Positions 51,833-61,860 of a stretch of DNA of 64,000 nt are shown here, in pieces; positions within the stretch are counted from its first letter, which is position 1, and every line of letters begins with the position of its first letter. The stretch covers positions 322,847 through 386,846 of the forward strand of contig NZ_KV440953.1 in assembly GCF_001636425.1 (NCBI RefSeq). The letters are read 5' to 3'. Position numbers and translations under genes: made by a program. This DNA comes from Heyndrickxia acidicola (GTDB taxonomy: Bacteria; Bacillota; Bacilli; Bacillales; Bacillaceae_C). Below the pieces are notes generated by a model. It did not search any database, was not told where the DNA came from, and worked only from the letters and a program-made list of their open reading frames with translations.

Positions 51833-52762
51833 GTGGATAATATTCTTGCTATATTGCCGCATTCCATTTCAGAAATGATACATCGGCTTCCGGATAACAA
51901 TTTAGAAAAACTTGAAGAAGTCAGGCTGCGCATTAACCGGCCTATTGAACTGATGGCAGGAGGAAATTCTTTTTTTCTGCCATATAGGTTGCAGGAGAAA
52001 GATGCAGAGCAATTTCTCGACAAATTGGCGAACTACTCTTTTTATACACTTGAAGAAGAACTGAAAAAGGGATATATCACTGTAGAAGGCGGCCATCGAG
52101 TTGGCCTTGCAGGAAAAGTAATACTAGAAGAAGGGCATGTTAAAGCAATCCGGAATGTTTCTTCATTTAATATTCGAATTGCCCGTGAAAAAATAGGGGC
52201 AGCCTTGCCTCTTGTTCCGCAGCTGTTTAAAAGCAGGTGGCGCCACACAATGATTATCGGGGCTCCGCAAACCGGAAAGACGACCGTTCTTAGAGATTTA
52301 GCCCGTATCGTTTCCTCCGGGATCCCTGAAAAAAAAATACCTCCTTTGAAGGTTGGAATAGTTGATGAACGATCAGAAATTGCGGGCTGTGTCCGGGGTG
52401 TCCCACAGCTTCATTTTGGCCCAAGGCTGGATGTATTGGATGCTTGTCCAAAAGCTGAAGGAATGATGATGCTGATCAGATCAATGAGTCCCGATGTTCT
52501 CATTGTAGATGAAATTGGCAGGGAGGAAGATAGTCAAGCCATTATGGAAGCTGTCAATGCAGGAGTCACTTTGATTATGACTACACATGGTCATTCATAT
52601 GAAGATCTTCATAAACGCCCGATTCTAAGAAAAATTATTCAGGAGTCTGTTTTTGAAAGGTTTATAGAATTGACCAGGAGCAATGGTCCTGGAACCATAC
52701 ACCGAATCTATGACGAAAAAGGGAACGGAATTCCTTTAAATGCAGGTGTTCAGCAGTGTTGA
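51833..52762 (+). CDS. spoIIIAA: Stage III sporulation ATPase SpoIIIAA
   Basis: The ATPase of the SpoIIIA-SpoIIQ channel between mother cell and forespore, 309 residues. Walker A is GAPQTGKTTV, Walker B is DVLIVDEIGRE, and the TTHGHSYEDL segment follows. It is a relative of secretion ATPases. GTG 51833 has GGAGG 7 bases ahead; the GTG at 51827 overlaps that site. The next gene overlaps its end. Confidence 0.94.
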   Translation: MDNILAILPHSISEMIHRLPDNNLEKLEEVRLRINRPIELMAGGNSFFLPYRLQEKDAEQFLDKLANYSFYTLEEELKKGYITVEGGHRVGLAGKVILEEGHVKAIRNVSSFNIRIAREKIGAALPLVPQLFKSRWRHTMIIGAPQTGKTTVLRDLARIVSSGIPEKKIPPLKVGIVDERSEIAGCVRGVPQLHFGPRLDVLDACPKAEGMMMLIRSMSPDVLIVDEIGREEDSQAIMEAVNAGVTLIMTTHGHSYEDLHKRPILRKIIQESVFERFIELTRSNGPGTIHRIYDEKGNGIPLNAGVQQC

Positions 52763-53271
52763 AAATAATAGGCGCAATCCTTATTCTTTTTTCAACAACC
52801 TGGGCAGGATTTGAAGTTTCAAGGAGGCTTAGTGACAGGCCGAAACAGCTGCGAATGTTTCGCTATGGCCTCCAATCATTGGAGACCGAGATTATGTACG
52901 GACATACACCGCTGCATGAAGCAGCCCGGAAGCTCTCATCCCAGCTCCCAAAACCGCTTTCAACTTTCTTTGCTTCCTTTTCAAATAAGCTGACAACAAT
53001 GAACACCACTGTAAAAGAAGCATGGGAAACAAGCCTCAAAGAAATTTGGAAAACGACTGCTTTAAAACAGGGGGAATATGAAATCCTTCAACAGTTAGGC
53101 GAGAATCTTGGAAAGCATGATAAATATACCGAACAAAAACAAATCATTCTTGCTCTTACCCATCTTGAGAGAGAGGAAGAAGAGGCCAGAGACCGTCAGC
53201 ATCGCTATGAAAAAATGGCAAAAAGCATAGGGGTTCTTACAGGGTTATTTATTATTATTCTATTATTTTAA
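52756..53271 (+). CDS. spoIIIAB: Stage III sporulation protein SpoIIIAB
   Basis: A 171-residue membrane protein with an N-terminal helix (MLKIIGAILILFSTTWAGFE), a soluble GspF-like domain with SLETEIMYGHTPLHEA, and a C-terminal helix (IGVLTGLFIIILLF). The GTG start overlaps the spoIIIAA stop. It is needed for forespore development and is probably the platform on which SpoIIIAA acts. Confidence 0.92.
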   Translation: MLKIIGAILILFSTTWAGFEVSRRLSDRPKQLRMFRYGLQSLETEIMYGHTPLHEAARKLSSQLPKPLSTFFASFSNKLTTMNTTVKEAWETSLKEIWKTTALKQGEYEILQQLGENLGKHDKYTEQKQIILALTHLEREEEEARDRQHRYEKMAKSIGVLTGLFIIILLF

Positions 53272-53385
53272 CCTTATTGCACATATCATGCCTGATTGAA
53301 GCTGAGCGGTTTCCGTGCATGTAAGGATGAATGAAAATGTGATATTTAGCAGTTTTAGCGGTTGGACATTTGGGAGGGACTTACA

Positions 53386-53589
53386 ATGGGAATTGATGTA
53401 GACGTCATATTCAAAATTGCTGGTGTCGGAATCGTAGTCGCTTTTTTACACACCATTTTAGATCAGGTAGGCAAGAAGGAATACGCCCAGTGGGTCACGT
53501 TATTCGGTTTTATTTATATTCTTTTTATGGTGGCATCAATCGTGGCGGATCTTTTCGATAAAATCAAGTCAGTTTTTCTCTTCCAATAA
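53386..53589 (+). CDS. spoIIIAC: Stage III sporulation protein SpoIIIAC
   Basis: A 67-residue membrane protein with two hydrophobic segments (VIFKIAGVGIVVAFLHTILD and WVTLFGFIYILFMVASIVAD). ATG 53386 has GGGAGGG 7 bases ahead. Short but family-typical, and placed third in the spoIIIA operon. Confidence 0.92.
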   Translation: MGIDVDVIFKIAGVGIVVAFLHTILDQVGKKEYAQWVTLFGFIYILFMVASIVADLFDKIKSVFLFQ

Positions 53590-53634
53590 ATAATAGTAGA
53601 ATAAGCAGGCTCCAAACAGCGAAGGAGGTATAGA

Positions 53635-54027
53635 ATGGAGATTTTACAGATAGTTGGAGTATCGCTGATTGCTACATTTCTATCGCTGGTTATTAAAGAG
53701 CAAAAGCCTAATTTTGCTTTCCTGCTGGTTTTATTTGCCGGTTCTGCTATTTTTCTTTTTTTAGTGGACAAGGTATATGAAATTATCCAGCTCATTGAAA
53801 AAATTGCGGAAAATGCCAATGTCAATATGGTGTATGTCCAAACTATTTTAAAAATAATCGGCATTGCTTATATCGCTGAATTCGCTTCCCATCTCACCAG
53901 AGACGCCGGTCAAAGTGCATTGGCAGCAAAAGTGGAGCTTGCAGGAAAAATTTTAATTCTCGCTATGGCCGTTCCCATTCTAACGGTCCTCATAGAAACA
54001 GTCTTAAATCTAATCCCTAAGGGGTAG
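53635..54027 (+). CDS. spoIIIAD: Stage III sporulation protein SpoIIIAD
   Basis: A 130-residue membrane protein with several hydrophobic segments, containing VVNxxYVQTILKIIGIAYI-type and SHLTRDAGQSALAAKVEL stretches typical of SpoIIIAD. GAAGGAGG lies 6 bases before the ATG. It belongs to the channel membrane complex. Confidence 0.92.
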   Translation: MEILQIVGVSLIATFLSLVIKEQKPNFAFLLVLFAGSAIFLFLVDKVYEIIQLIEKIAENANVNMVYVQTILKIIGIAYIAEFASHLTRDAGQSALAAKVELAGKILILAMAVPILTVLIETVLNLIPKG

Positions 54028-54044
54028 TTGTCCGAGGTGAAAAA

Positions 54045-55235
54045 ATGCGGCAATGGATGCAGATTTTAATAATTGGAACGATCCTCCTTTTCTTTGGACA
54101 AATAAGCGTACAGGCAGCAACAAACAATGGGATTGCAGGAAAAGTAGAAGACAGCATAGTGGAAAATCAAATGAACCAGCTGGGACTTGATGACTTACAG
54201 ACATTTTGGAAAAACATTGAATCACAATACGGAGGATATCTCCCAGACAGCCAGAAAGGCAGCCTTATGGATTTTATCAAAGGAGATAAAAAATTTTCCT
54301 TGAATGAATGGTTTCAAGGACTGTTGAAATTTACCTTTCAACAATTAATGATGAACGGAAAGCTTCTCGGATCGTTAATCGTTCTTACCATTTTTAGTAT
54401 GTTTCTTCAATCACTACAGACTTCTTTTGAAAATGGAGCCATCAGCAAAGTGGCCAATGCAATCGTTTTTATGGTTTTGATAATCATTGCACTTAACAGT
54501 TTTCACGTAGCCATTGATTATACTGAAGAAGCGGTAAATAAAATGATGGGTTTTATTCTTGCGCTAATACCCTTGCTGCTGGCATTGATATCCTCTTCAG
54601 GAGGAATTACATCTGCGGCATTTTTCCATCCCGTCATCATATTCCTCATGAATACCAGCGGCATGCTTATCAAATATTTTGTTCTTCCTCTTCTTCTCTT
54701 ATCGACTCTTCTCAGTATAGTCAGCTCACTTTCAGAGCATCACAAAGCCACACAGCTGGCCAAGCTTCTCAGAAATGCAGGTGTAGGCATTCTTGGTATT
54801 TTTATGACAATCTTCCTGGGAGTCATTTCTGTACAAGGGACAGCAACCGCAGTAACAGATGGTATTACCATAAAAACCGCAAAATTTGTAACCGGAAACT
54901 TCATTCCAGTCATTGGAAGAATGTTTACAGATGCTGCTGATACCGTTATAACGGCTTCTTCTCTATTAAAAAACACACTTGGAATTGCCGGGGTAGCCAT
55001 AGTACTACTTATAGCGGCCTTTCCGGCAATCAAAATTCTGGCAGTATCCTTCATGTTTAAATTTGCAGCAGCTCTATTGCAGCCTTTGGGCAACAGCCCG
55101 ATCATTAATTGTCTGGATGTGATCAGCAAGAACATGGTCTATGTTTTTGCATCCCTTGCCATTGTGGCCTTTATGTTTTTTTTAAGCATTACGATCATTA
55201 TAACCGCTGGAAACATTACGATGATGATGAGATGA
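54045..55235 (+). CDS. spoIIIAE: Stage III sporulation protein SpoIIIAE
   Basis: A polytopic membrane protein of 396 residues with an N-terminal signal (MQILIIGTILLFFGQISVQA). A soluble segment and about seven membrane helices follow (LLLSTLLSIVSSLSEHH and AGVGILGIFMTIFLGVISVQ among them). It is the largest spoIIIA product and a core part of the feeding channel. GAGGTG precedes the ATG. Confidence 0.93.
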   Translation: MRQWMQILIIGTILLFFGQISVQAATNNGIAGKVEDSIVENQMNQLGLDDLQTFWKNIESQYGGYLPDSQKGSLMDFIKGDKKFSLNEWFQGLLKFTFQQLMMNGKLLGSLIVLTIFSMFLQSLQTSFENGAISKVANAIVFMVLIIIALNSFHVAIDYTEEAVNKMMGFILALIPLLLALISSSGGITSAAFFHPVIIFLMNTSGMLIKYFVLPLLLLSTLLSIVSSLSEHHKATQLAKLLRNAGVGILGIFMTIFLGVISVQGTATAVTDGITIKTAKFVTGNFIPVIGRMFTDAADTVITASSLLKNTLGIAGVAIVLLIAAFPAIKILAVSFMFKFAAALLQPLGNSPIINCLDVISKNMVYVFASLAIVAFMFFLSITIIITAGNITMMMR

Positions 55236-55269
55236 AAAATCTATTATTCAATAACAGGAGGATAAACCC

Positions 55270-55896
55270 ATGCATTATTTAACACAATGGGTTTCAAATA
55301 TTATTGTCTTCATTCTGTTAGCTATGATTGTGGACATGCTTATGCCGGATTCCTCTATGAAAAAATACACCAAAATGGTAACAGGTCTTTTACTTATTGC
55401 GATCATTCTTACGCCTATTGTAAAACTGACTTCTGAAAATATGGATAATATGTTTGCAGCGCTGTCTTCTGCAAACGGAATAAATGATGGCGAAATGAAA
55501 AGTTCAATAGAAATGAAAAAAGTAGAAATAGAAAAGACACAGCATGCATATATATTAGAACAAATGGCTGTCCAATTAAAAAAAGAGGCAAATGGGGAGT
55601 TGGTGGACCAATATCAAAAAAGTATACAGACCATTAAGGTAGAAATGAAAAGTGGAGCAGAAACATCCATGGATCCCAACAACATTGAAAAAGTGATTGT
55701 AAGCTTAAAAGATGCTGATGACCAAAAGGTGATTCCAGCAGTAAAGCCAATCGTGATCAATCCTGAAAAACCAGTTCAAACTCAGACAAACACAGAAGAT
55801 AAAAATATTATTTCATTGCTGTCCAATTGTTGGAATATTAGCCGTAATCAGATACAACTTCAATCTGAAGGGGGGGTTCCCGCATCAAATGAATGA
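55270..55896 (+). CDS. spoIIIAF: Stage III sporulation protein SpoIIIAF
   Basis: A 208-residue protein with two N-terminal helices (VSNIIVFILLAMIVDMLMPD and MVTGLLLIAIILTPIVKL), then a soluble ring-forming-type domain rich in Lys/Glu. AGGAGG lies 8 bases before the ATG. It overlaps the start of spoIIIAG. Part of the channel. Confidence 0.9.
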   Translation: MHYLTQWVSNIIVFILLAMIVDMLMPDSSMKKYTKMVTGLLLIAIILTPIVKLTSENMDNMFAALSSANGINDGEMKSSIEMKKVEIEKTQHAYILEQMAVQLKKEANGELVDQYQKSIQTIKVEMKSGAETSMDPNNIEKVIVSLKDADDQKVIPAVKPIVINPEKPVQTQTNTEDKNIISLLSNCWNISRNQIQLQSEGGVPASNE

Positions 55897-56551
55897 TAAA
55901 AAGGGCCCGTTCGACTGGATCAAGGATAAGCTTTTTCAATCAGGGGAACAAAAGGTGAATGAAAAAAAAGGAGGTAAACTACAGTATTTTTTTATTCTTT
56001 TATTAGCTGGAGTTGCCTTTATGCTCATAACAAATATATGGCAAAGCAGCTCGAAGAAAAGCAGCGCTGTCTCACTGAATACATCTGCGCCGCCAAAGTC
56101 CGTTGCTGCCTTTGGCACTACTTCAAAGAAGCAAAGCAATGCATTAACCGGCAAAGACTATGAGGTGCGATATGAAAATGAGTTAAAGGATGCTCTCAGT
56201 CAAATTGCCGGGGTTGGTTCTGTAGACGTCGTTGTAAATGTGGATGCATCCGAGAGTAAAGTGTATGAAAAAGATTCAACCATCCACAATCAAACTACTA
56301 CTGAGAGCGACCAAAAAGGCGGACAAAGAAAAATAGAGGATTTATCAAAAGATGAAAAGCTTGCCATCGTTCGAGAAGGTGATAAAGAAGTGCCATTAGT
56401 TACAGAAACGAAAAAGCCGAAAATAACAGGTGTACTCGTTGTTGCTGAGGGAGCTGGAGATATAGCTATAAAGGCACTGATAAAAGAGGCTGTTTCCACC
56501 GCTTTGGATGTGCCATCCTATCGAGTATCTGTTATGCCTAAAAAAAATTAA
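55889..56551 (+). CDS. spoIIIAG: Stage III sporulation protein SpoIIIAG
   Basis: The ring-building channel protein, 220 residues. It has one transmembrane helix (YFFILLLAGVAFMLITNIW) and a soluble ring-building motif domain. The segment ALSQIAGVGSVDVVVNVDAS and the later KKPKITGVLVVAEGAGD match SpoIIIAG. The ATG overlaps the end of spoIIIAF by 8 bases, so they are coupled. Confidence 0.92.
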   Translation: MNDKKGPFDWIKDKLFQSGEQKVNEKKGGKLQYFFILLLAGVAFMLITNIWQSSSKKSSAVSLNTSAPPKSVAAFGTTSKKQSNALTGKDYEVRYENELKDALSQIAGVGSVDVVVNVDASESKVYEKDSTIHNQTTTESDQKGGQRKIEDLSKDEKLAIVREGDKEVPLVTETKKPKITGVLVVAEGAGDIAIKALIKEAVSTALDVPSYRVSVMPKKN

Positions 56552-56564
56552 GGGGGAATTTTAC

Positions 56565-57116
56565 ATGTTACTTAAAAAGCAAACAGTTTGGTTATTGACA
56601 ATGCTAAGTCTAGTTGTGGTGTTATCTGTCTATTATGTTACTTCAGAACCCAAATCAAGTGATTTGTCAGCGATGGACAAGGTATCCCAAAATACTAAAA
56701 GTCAAAACAAAACTCAAACAACTGCCGATAATAAGAAGAATATTAAAGTCGATACTACAAATGCTACTGATGAAGTATTTGAAACCATTCGGATGGACCG
56801 CCAGGATAAATTCAGCAAGCAAAAAGAAGAACTGACAAATAAATTAGCCTCTACGTCCCTATCAGCAGAGGAAAGAAGCAAAGCAGCAGATGAAATGCAG
56901 CAGCTGACGGCCAATGCCCAAAAGGAACAGGTTTTAGAGAGCATGATTAAGTCTCAGGGCTATTCAGATGCTTTAGTAGAAGTAGATCCTGGAAATGAAG
57001 TTCATGTAACAGTAAAATCAAACAGCCATAGCAAAACAGCTGCAAATAATATCGTACGGCTGGTATCGGAAGAAATGAATGCTGCACAAAATATAGCAGT
57101 AGTATTTCAAAAATAG
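56565..57116 (+). CDS. spoIIIAH: Stage III sporulation protein SpoIIIAH
   Basis: The mother-cell partner of SpoIIQ, 183 residues. An N-terminal helix (MLLKKQTVWLLTMLSLVVVL) is followed by a Lys/Gln-rich linker and a C-terminal YscJ/FliF-like ring domain (KSQGYSDALVEVDPGNEVHVTV region). It is shorter than I recall for B. subtilis. GGGGGAA lies ahead of ATG 56565. A terminator ends the operon. Confidence 0.92.
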   Translation: MLLKKQTVWLLTMLSLVVVLSVYYVTSEPKSSDLSAMDKVSQNTKSQNKTQTTADNKKNIKVDTTNATDEVFETIRMDRQDKFSKQKEELTNKLASTSLSAEERSKAADEMQQLTANAQKEQVLESMIKSQGYSDALVEVDPGNEVHVTVKSNSHSKTAANNIVRLVSEEMNAAQNIAVVFQK

Positions 57117-57145
57117 GACTGGGGAAGTTTTCCTCAGTTTTTTTA
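57116..57145 (+). terminator. Terminator of the spoIIIA operon
   Basis: ACTGGGGAA and TTCCTCAGT pair with wobble pairs, followed by TTTTTTT. Confidence 0.75.
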
Positions 57146-57151
57146 TTGTTT

Positions 57152-57242
57152 AGCTCTGTTAATTTTCTATGTTGAAAACTGCTCGTTTTTTTGCTCATTT
57201 TACAGTACAGAAAGAAAACAACAAATTCCTTTAACAAAGCCA
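57152..57242. repeat. GGCTNTGTTAAA hairpin repeat, copy 3
   Basis: Left GCTCTGTTAATTTTCTATGT, right TTTAACAAAGCC, with the inner arm partly lost. It follows the spoIIIA terminator directly. Confidence 0.65.
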
Positions 57243-57269
57243 ACTGTTTAAAAGTGTATAGCTAGGCTG

Positions 57270-57372
57270 AATTTAAGTTTTTACCTTGAAGATTGAAGCG
57301 GATAAACGATACTCCTGCGGGATGAGCAGACTAAGGGAGACCCCAAAGGAGCAGGTTTCACCGGCAATCAAT
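57270..57372 (-). repeat. GC-rich hairpin repeat, reverse partial copy
   Basis: CTCCTGCGGGATG, AAGGGAGACCCC and the GGTTTCACCGGCAATCAA context match part of the reverse complement of the 51195 copies. The rest of the element is missing. Confidence 0.6.
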
Positions 57373-57508
57373 TTATTAGAAAAAACTAATTTTAATTTAT
57401 ATAGAAATGATGATAACTGATTCAAATATTGAATTTAGGTTCACTCTTATCGTATGATATTAGTAGTTCGTCTTTTTAAAGAGAACTGGTGCCATACATA
57501 AAAAAAAG

Positions 57509-57519
57509 TTTGGTATAAT
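57509..57519 (+). promoter_or_regulatory. Extended -10 promoter of accB
   Basis: TTTGGTATAAT at 57509-57519 has a perfect TATAAT preceded by TGG, the extended -10. The upstream -35 is weak. The leader to accB is about 100 bases. Confidence 0.4.
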
Positions 57520-57621
57520 ATAAAATGAAAGCTCACGGTAATTGAATCTGTGACGGTAAATACTTCATAAGACAAGAAAAACAAGAGCTTGTTCTTACAA
57601 ATTTAATGAAGAGGTGTAATT

Positions 57622-58131
57622 ATGTTGAAAGTGCAAGAAATTCGTGAATTAATCAAGCTTATTGACCAATCAAGCATTGATGAATTTGAATACGAACATG
57701 AGGGTGCATCCATTAAGATGAAAAAAAATACGGGTGTGACGGTTGTAGAACCTCAGTATGCAGTACAAGCCCCTCCTGCAGCTGTTATTCCTGCACAGCC
57801 AATCCATCATGAGAGTATTGCAGCTTCCCCTGCTCCGGCTATTTCTGAGGTTCAGAAACAAGAATCTGTTTCAGCAGTGAATGATGCAAATCTACATAAA
57901 ATTGTTTCTCCTATGGTAGGAACATTTTATGTATCTCCATCACCGGACAGTGATCCTTATGTACAAGAAGGCTCCAAAGTCCAAGCAAACACAGTTGTTT
58001 GTATTGTTGAAGCGATGAAGCTATTTAATGAAATTGAAGCAGAGGTAGATGGCGAAATCGTTGAAGTCCTTGTTAAAGATGGACAGCTTGTAGAATATGG
58101 ACAGCCATTGTTCCTAGTAAAGTCCAAGTAA
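57622..58131 (+). CDS. accB: Biotin carboxyl carrier protein of acetyl-CoA carboxylase
   Basis: The BCCP subunit, 169 residues. The N-terminal helical region ([17 protein letters not shown]), a Pro/Ala-rich linker, and the C-terminal biotinyl domain are clear. The biotin attachment site is EAMKLFNEI, with the Lys carrying biotin. GAAGAGGTG lies 6 bases before the ATG. It forms an operon with accC, 14 bases downstream. Confidence 0.95.
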   Translation: MLKVQEIRELIKLIDQSSIDEFEYEHEGASIKMKKNTGVTVVEPQYAVQAPPAAVIPAQPIHHESIAASPAPAISEVQKQESVSAVNDANLHKIVSPMVGTFYVSPSPDSDPYVQEGSKVQANTVVCIVEAMKLFNEIEAEVDGEIVEVLVKDGQLVEYGQPLFLVKSK

Positions 58132-58144
58132 GGAGCGAACTGAT

Positions 58145-59494
58145 ATGATTAAAAAAGTACTAATCGCCAATCGCGGTGAAATCGCGGTCCGTATTATCAG
58201 AGCATGCAGGGATATGGATATTGAAACTGTAGCAGTGTATTCCGAGGCAGATAAAGAGGCTCTCCATGTCCAGCTTGCTGATGAAGCATACTGTATTGGA
58301 CCAAAGGCATCAAAAGACAGTTATTTAAACTTTACCAACATTATTAGTGTTGCAACACTTACTGGATGTGATGCTATTCATCCAGGATACGGCTTTTTAG
58401 CCGAAAATGCGGATTTTGCTGAACTATGCCGTGAGTGCAATGTAACATTTATTGGTCCAAGCCCTGAAGCAATTTCGAAAATGGGGACTAAGGATGTTGC
58501 CCGTGAAACGATGAAAGCGGCTGGAGTTCCGATTGTTCCAGGTTCACAAGGGGTAATAAAAGATATTGAAGATGCAATTCAAATTGCGAATAAGATTGAA
58601 TATCCAGTCATTATTAAAGCAACAGCCGGCGGTGGCGGAAAAGGTATCCGTGTTGCAAGAAATGAAGAAGAGCTGATCAAGGGAATCAATATTACCCAGC
58701 AGGAAGCGGCTACTGCATTCGGTAACCCGGGTGTCTATCTTGAAAAATATATTGAAGATTTTCGCCATGTGGAGATTCAGGTTATGGCTGATCAATACGG
58801 CAATGTCATTCACCTTGGCGAACGCGATTGCTCTATTCAAAGAAGGCTTCAAAAACTTCTGGAGGAGTCGCCTTCCCCTGCGCTGAACAGTGAAATCAGG
58901 GAACAGATGGGACAAGCAGCTGTCAAGGCTGCCCAAGCGGTTGACTATACAGGAGCAGGTACTGTTGAATTTATTTATGATTACAACAATGCAAAATTTT
59001 ACTTTATGGAAATGAACACAAGGATACAAGTGGAACACCCAGTTACAGAAATGGTAACGGGAACGGACCTTATTAAACAGCAAATCCTGGTGGCTTCCGG
59101 TGAAAAATTAACTCTCGCTCAGGAAGACGTGACATTTAACGGCTGGGCCATTGAATGCCGTATTAATGCTGAAAATCCTGAGAAAAATTTCATGCCTTCA
59201 CCTGGTAAAATCAATATGTATCTTCCGCCGGGAGGGATAGGCATCCGCATTGATTCAGCTGCATATCCTGAATACAGTATTCCGCCGTATTATGACTCTA
59301 TGATTGCAAAGGTTATTTCTTATGGTGCAACAAGAGAAGAAGCCATTGCCAGAATGAAACGTGCTTTAAGTGAATTTGTTGTTGAAGGCATTCACACAAC
59401 TATCCCTTTTCATTTAAGACTATTGGAACACGAAACATTTGTTAAAGGTGATTTTAATACGAAATTCCTTGAGAAATACGATGTGATGAAATAA
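58145..59494 (+). CDS. accC: Biotin carboxylase of acetyl-CoA carboxylase
   Basis: ATP-grasp biotin carboxylase of 449 residues. It carboxylates the biotin on AccB with bicarbonate and ATP, the first half of malonyl-CoA synthesis. It has [15 protein letters not shown], the Gly-rich loop [29 protein letters not shown] and [21 protein letters not shown] precedes the ATG. Confidence 0.96.
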   Translation: MIKKVLIANRGEIAVRIIRACRDMDIETVAVYSEADKEALHVQLADEAYCIGPKASKDSYLNFTNIISVATLTGCDAIHPGYGFLAENADFAELCRECNVTFIGPSPEAISKMGTKDVARETMKAAGVPIVPGSQGVIKDIEDAIQIANKIEYPVIIKATAGGGGKGIRVARNEEELIKGINITQQEAATAFGNPGVYLEKYIEDFRHVEIQVMADQYGNVIHLGERDCSIQRRLQKLLEESPSPALNSEIREQMGQAAVKAAQAVDYTGAGTVEFIYDYNNAKFYFMEMNTRIQVEHPVTEMVTGTDLIKQQILVASGEKLTLAQEDVTFNGWAIECRINAENPEKNFMPSPGKINMYLPPGGIGIRIDSAAYPEYSIPPYYDSMIAKVISYGATREEAIARMKRALSEFVVEGIHTTIPFHLRLLEHETFVKGDFNTKFLEKYDVMK

Positions 59495-59518
59495 TTTTAA
59501 TAGTGGAGGGGTCTTTGT

Positions 59519-59929
59519 ATGGCTGAAATGAATCAAATGCTAGAAATGGAACAAGAAGGCGACGACTACGGTAAAGTAGAAATTGCACCGGAAGTGATTG
59601 AAGTAATAGCAGGCATAGCTGCTTCCGAAGTCGAAGGTGTTGGGCAAATGCGAGGCAATTTTGCAAGCGGTGTTGCAGAGCGCCTTGGCAAAAAAAACCA
59701 TGGGAAGGGCGTAAAAGTCGAGCTTACTGAGGAAGGCATTAAAGTGGATGTTTACTGCAGCATGAACTTCGGTGTATCCATTCCTGCCGTTGCCCAGGAA
59801 GTACAGGACAATATTCGCCAGGCCTTATTGAATATGACGGCGCTCGAAGCCGATGAAATCAACGTCCACATTGTTGGCATCCAATTTGAGAACCAAAAAG
59901 CAGAAAATGACTTGCAAATGGAAATGTAA
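59519..59929 (+). CDS. yqhY: Asp23/Gls24 family protein YqhY
   Basis: A 136-residue Asp23 (Gls24) family protein with the conserved VIEVIAGIAASEVEGVGQM and LNMTALEADEINVHI. Acidic and soluble, third in the accB-accC-yqhY operon. In B. subtilis YqhY influences acetyl-CoA carboxylase activity, consistent with this linkage. A GTGGAGGGG site precedes the ATG. Confidence 0.92.
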   Translation: MAEMNQMLEMEQEGDDYGKVEIAPEVIEVIAGIAASEVEGVGQMRGNFASGVAERLGKKNHGKGVKVELTEEGIKVDVYCSMNFGVSIPAVAQEVQDNIRQALLNMTALEADEINVHIVGIQFENQKAENDLQMEM

Positions 59930-59934
59930 GCCTC

Positions 59935-59967
59935 AAAAAGGCCAAAGGGTAAACCTTTGGCTTTTTT
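59935..59967 (+). terminator. Terminator of the accBC-yqhY operon
   Basis: AAGCC-type arms GGCCAAAGG and CCTTTGGC pair around GTAAA with AAAAA/TTTTTT flanks. Confidence 0.85.
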
Positions 59968-60358
59968 AATGGTCTCAGTGTTTTAGCGCGTTAAAGCAAA
60001 AAAGGGGCCAGACCCCTTTTGTACACTAAAGCACCAAAGGGTGAATGGATCCTCCTGCTGCTAAAAATAGCTGTTGTGCTTATTTTCTGTTCCTTTCCTC
60101 AAAGCAAGTCTTCCCGTATGGATCCCTTCATAGAAAAACGCTGGAATTTCATCCGTTCGCTACGATTTTTTGTTTAAACAGTGCGTAACATGCTCTTTAT
60201 ATGCTAAAATCATTTTGGTAAAATAAATAAACGTATGGAAAAAACATTCCGCTTAGTTATGTCCGGTATTTCATTTTTAAACATGATTTATCTTCCATTT
60301 GGCATATTAAAAGTAGAATAAAAAGAAGAATTCAATGACCAAAGGAGCCATTTAAATA
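59968..60358. other. Intergenic region upstream of nusB
   Basis: About 390 bases. It holds the second GGGGCCAGACCCC palindrome (59990-60032) and otherwise AT-rich sequence with the nusB leader. A GCTAAAAT near 60204 is a possible -10. No gene is supported. Confidence 0.4.
59990..60032. repeat. GGGGTCTGACCCC palindromic repeat, copy 2
   Basis: TTAAAGCAAAAAAGGGGCCA followed by GACCCCTTTTGTACA, the same element as at 494-537 with one or two changes. Confidence 0.7.
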
Positions 60359-60751
60359 ATGAAGAGAAGAATCGCACGTGAAAAAGCTCTCCAGGCTTTA
60401 TTTCAAATAGACATTAATGAGGCAGAAACGAACGAAGCAATTGAAAATGTGTTAGGAGAATCCGCCTCGGATCCTTATTTGAATCAACTGGTTGAAGGAA
60501 CGGTTGAACACTTGGAGCAAATCGATAAAGCCATTTCAGAGCATTTGGAAAAATGGACATTAAACCGTTTAGCAAAGGTAGATTTAAATATCCTGCGTCT
60601 TGGGGTATATGAACTGCTTTTTGTCGAAGATGTACCAGCAAATGTAGCGATAAATGAAGCGCTGGAAGTTTCCAAACGCTTCGGTGACGAAAGATCGAGT
60701 AAATTTATCAACGGCATTCTTTCAAAAGTGAAGGAATCAAGCGGAAAATAA
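60359..60751 (+). CDS. nusB: Transcription antitermination protein NusB
   Basis: A 130-residue NusB, which with NusE (S10) binds boxA in rRNA antitermination. It starts [20 protein letters not shown] and has [19 protein letters not shown] and [20 protein letters not shown], all family signatures. An AAAGGAG site lies 11 bases before the ATG. folD follows 19 bases later. Confidence 0.94.
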   Translation: MKRRIAREKALQALFQIDINEAETNEAIENVLGESASDPYLNQLVEGTVEHLEQIDKAISEHLEKWTLNRLAKVDLNILRLGVYELLFVEDVPANVAINEALEVSKRFGDERSSKFINGILSKVKESSGK

Positions 60752-60770
60752 TGTTGCAAGGGGTGGTTGT

Positions 60771-61616
60771 ATGAAAGCCAGACGGATTGATGGGAAGAAA
60801 ATTGCAGCAGACTTAAGGGAAAATATAAGGAAAGAAGTCCATGAGCTTTCTGAAAAGGCGCTTGTACCTGGATTAGCGGTTGTTTTAATCGGAAATGACC
60901 CTGCTTCCCGTACGTATGTAAACAATAAGCAAAAAGCCTGCAAGGAGGCAGGCATTCATTCTGTTCTGATAGAATACCCCTCTTCCATCTCTGAAGATGT
61001 GCTGCTAGATAAAATACAAGAGCTGAATAGTGATAACTCTATTCATGGCATTCTGGTCCAACTTCCACTGCCAGAACACATTGCAGAATCAAAAGTCATA
61101 GAAGCCATTGACCCCAAAAAAGATGTGGATGGGTTCCATCCTATCAATATCGGAAGAATGATGACAGGGCAGGATGCTTTTTTGCCATGTACGCCTTTTG
61201 GCATTATGCAGATGATTCGATATGAAGGAATTGAAGTCGAGGGAAAACATGTTGTGGTTATTGGAAGAAGCAATATCGTCGGCAAACCAGTGGGGCAATT
61301 ATTTTTAAATGAAAATGCCACGGTAACATACTGTCATTCAAAAACGAAAGAGCTTGCATCCTATACCAGAGAAGCAGATATTCTCATTTCGGCAGTGGGC
61401 TTGGCCAAGTTCGTCAAAGAGTCTTTTATTAAACCAGGAGCGGTAGTGATTGATGTAGGGATGAACCGTGATGAAAACGGGAAATTATGCGGGGATGTAG
61501 ATTTTGAAGAAGCAGAAAAAAAAGCCGCCTATATTACTCCTGTTCCAGGCGGGGTAGGACCTATGACGATAACGATGCTTCTTTACAATACTCTTATATC
61601 AGCCAAAAACAGTTAA
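60771..61616 (+). CDS. folD: Methylenetetrahydrofolate dehydrogenase / cyclohydrolase FolD
   Basis: A bifunctional enzyme of 281 residues linking 5,10-methylene-THF and 10-formyl-THF. It has the [16 protein letters not shown] helix with the catalytic Lys, QLPLPEHI, the [13 protein letters not shown] motif and the NAD(P)-binding [14 protein letters not shown]. The C-terminal [15 protein letters not shown] is conserved. It complements gcv and yqgN in one-carbon metabolism. AGGGGTGG precedes the ATG. Confidence 0.95.
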   Translation: MKARRIDGKKIAADLRENIRKEVHELSEKALVPGLAVVLIGNDPASRTYVNNKQKACKEAGIHSVLIEYPSSISEDVLLDKIQELNSDNSIHGILVQLPLPEHIAESKVIEAIDPKKDVDGFHPINIGRMMTGQDAFLPCTPFGIMQMIRYEGIEVEGKHVVVIGRSNIVGKPVGQLFLNENATVTYCHSKTKELASYTREADILISAVGLAKFVKESFIKPGAVVIDVGMNRDENGKLCGDVDFEEAEKKAAYITPVPGGVGPMTITMLLYNTLISAKNS

Positions 61617-61652
61617 TTTGTCGTAAAATCATGTCAGTCGTTGTATAATAAG

Positions 61653-61689
61653 AAAAAAAGCTGTCTTCCATTGTCAGGAAGCAGCTTTT
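61653..61689 (+). terminator. Terminator of the nusB-folD unit
   Basis: AAAAAGCTGTCTTCC and GGAAGCAGCTTTT pair with one mismatch around ATTGTCA. Confidence 0.8.
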
Positions 61690-61860
61690 CTTCTACTAAA
61701 TGATAAATTGGCGGCAACAGGAACGAAGCATGGCTGTTTCCCATGAATGAGTTGAAAAACAACAGAGTTTTTAAATAATGTCTTTTATATAATTGCTCTT
61801 TGCCATTTGACGCAAAAAATTGATTACGAAAAGGTGCTATGAATACGTGCAAAACATCGA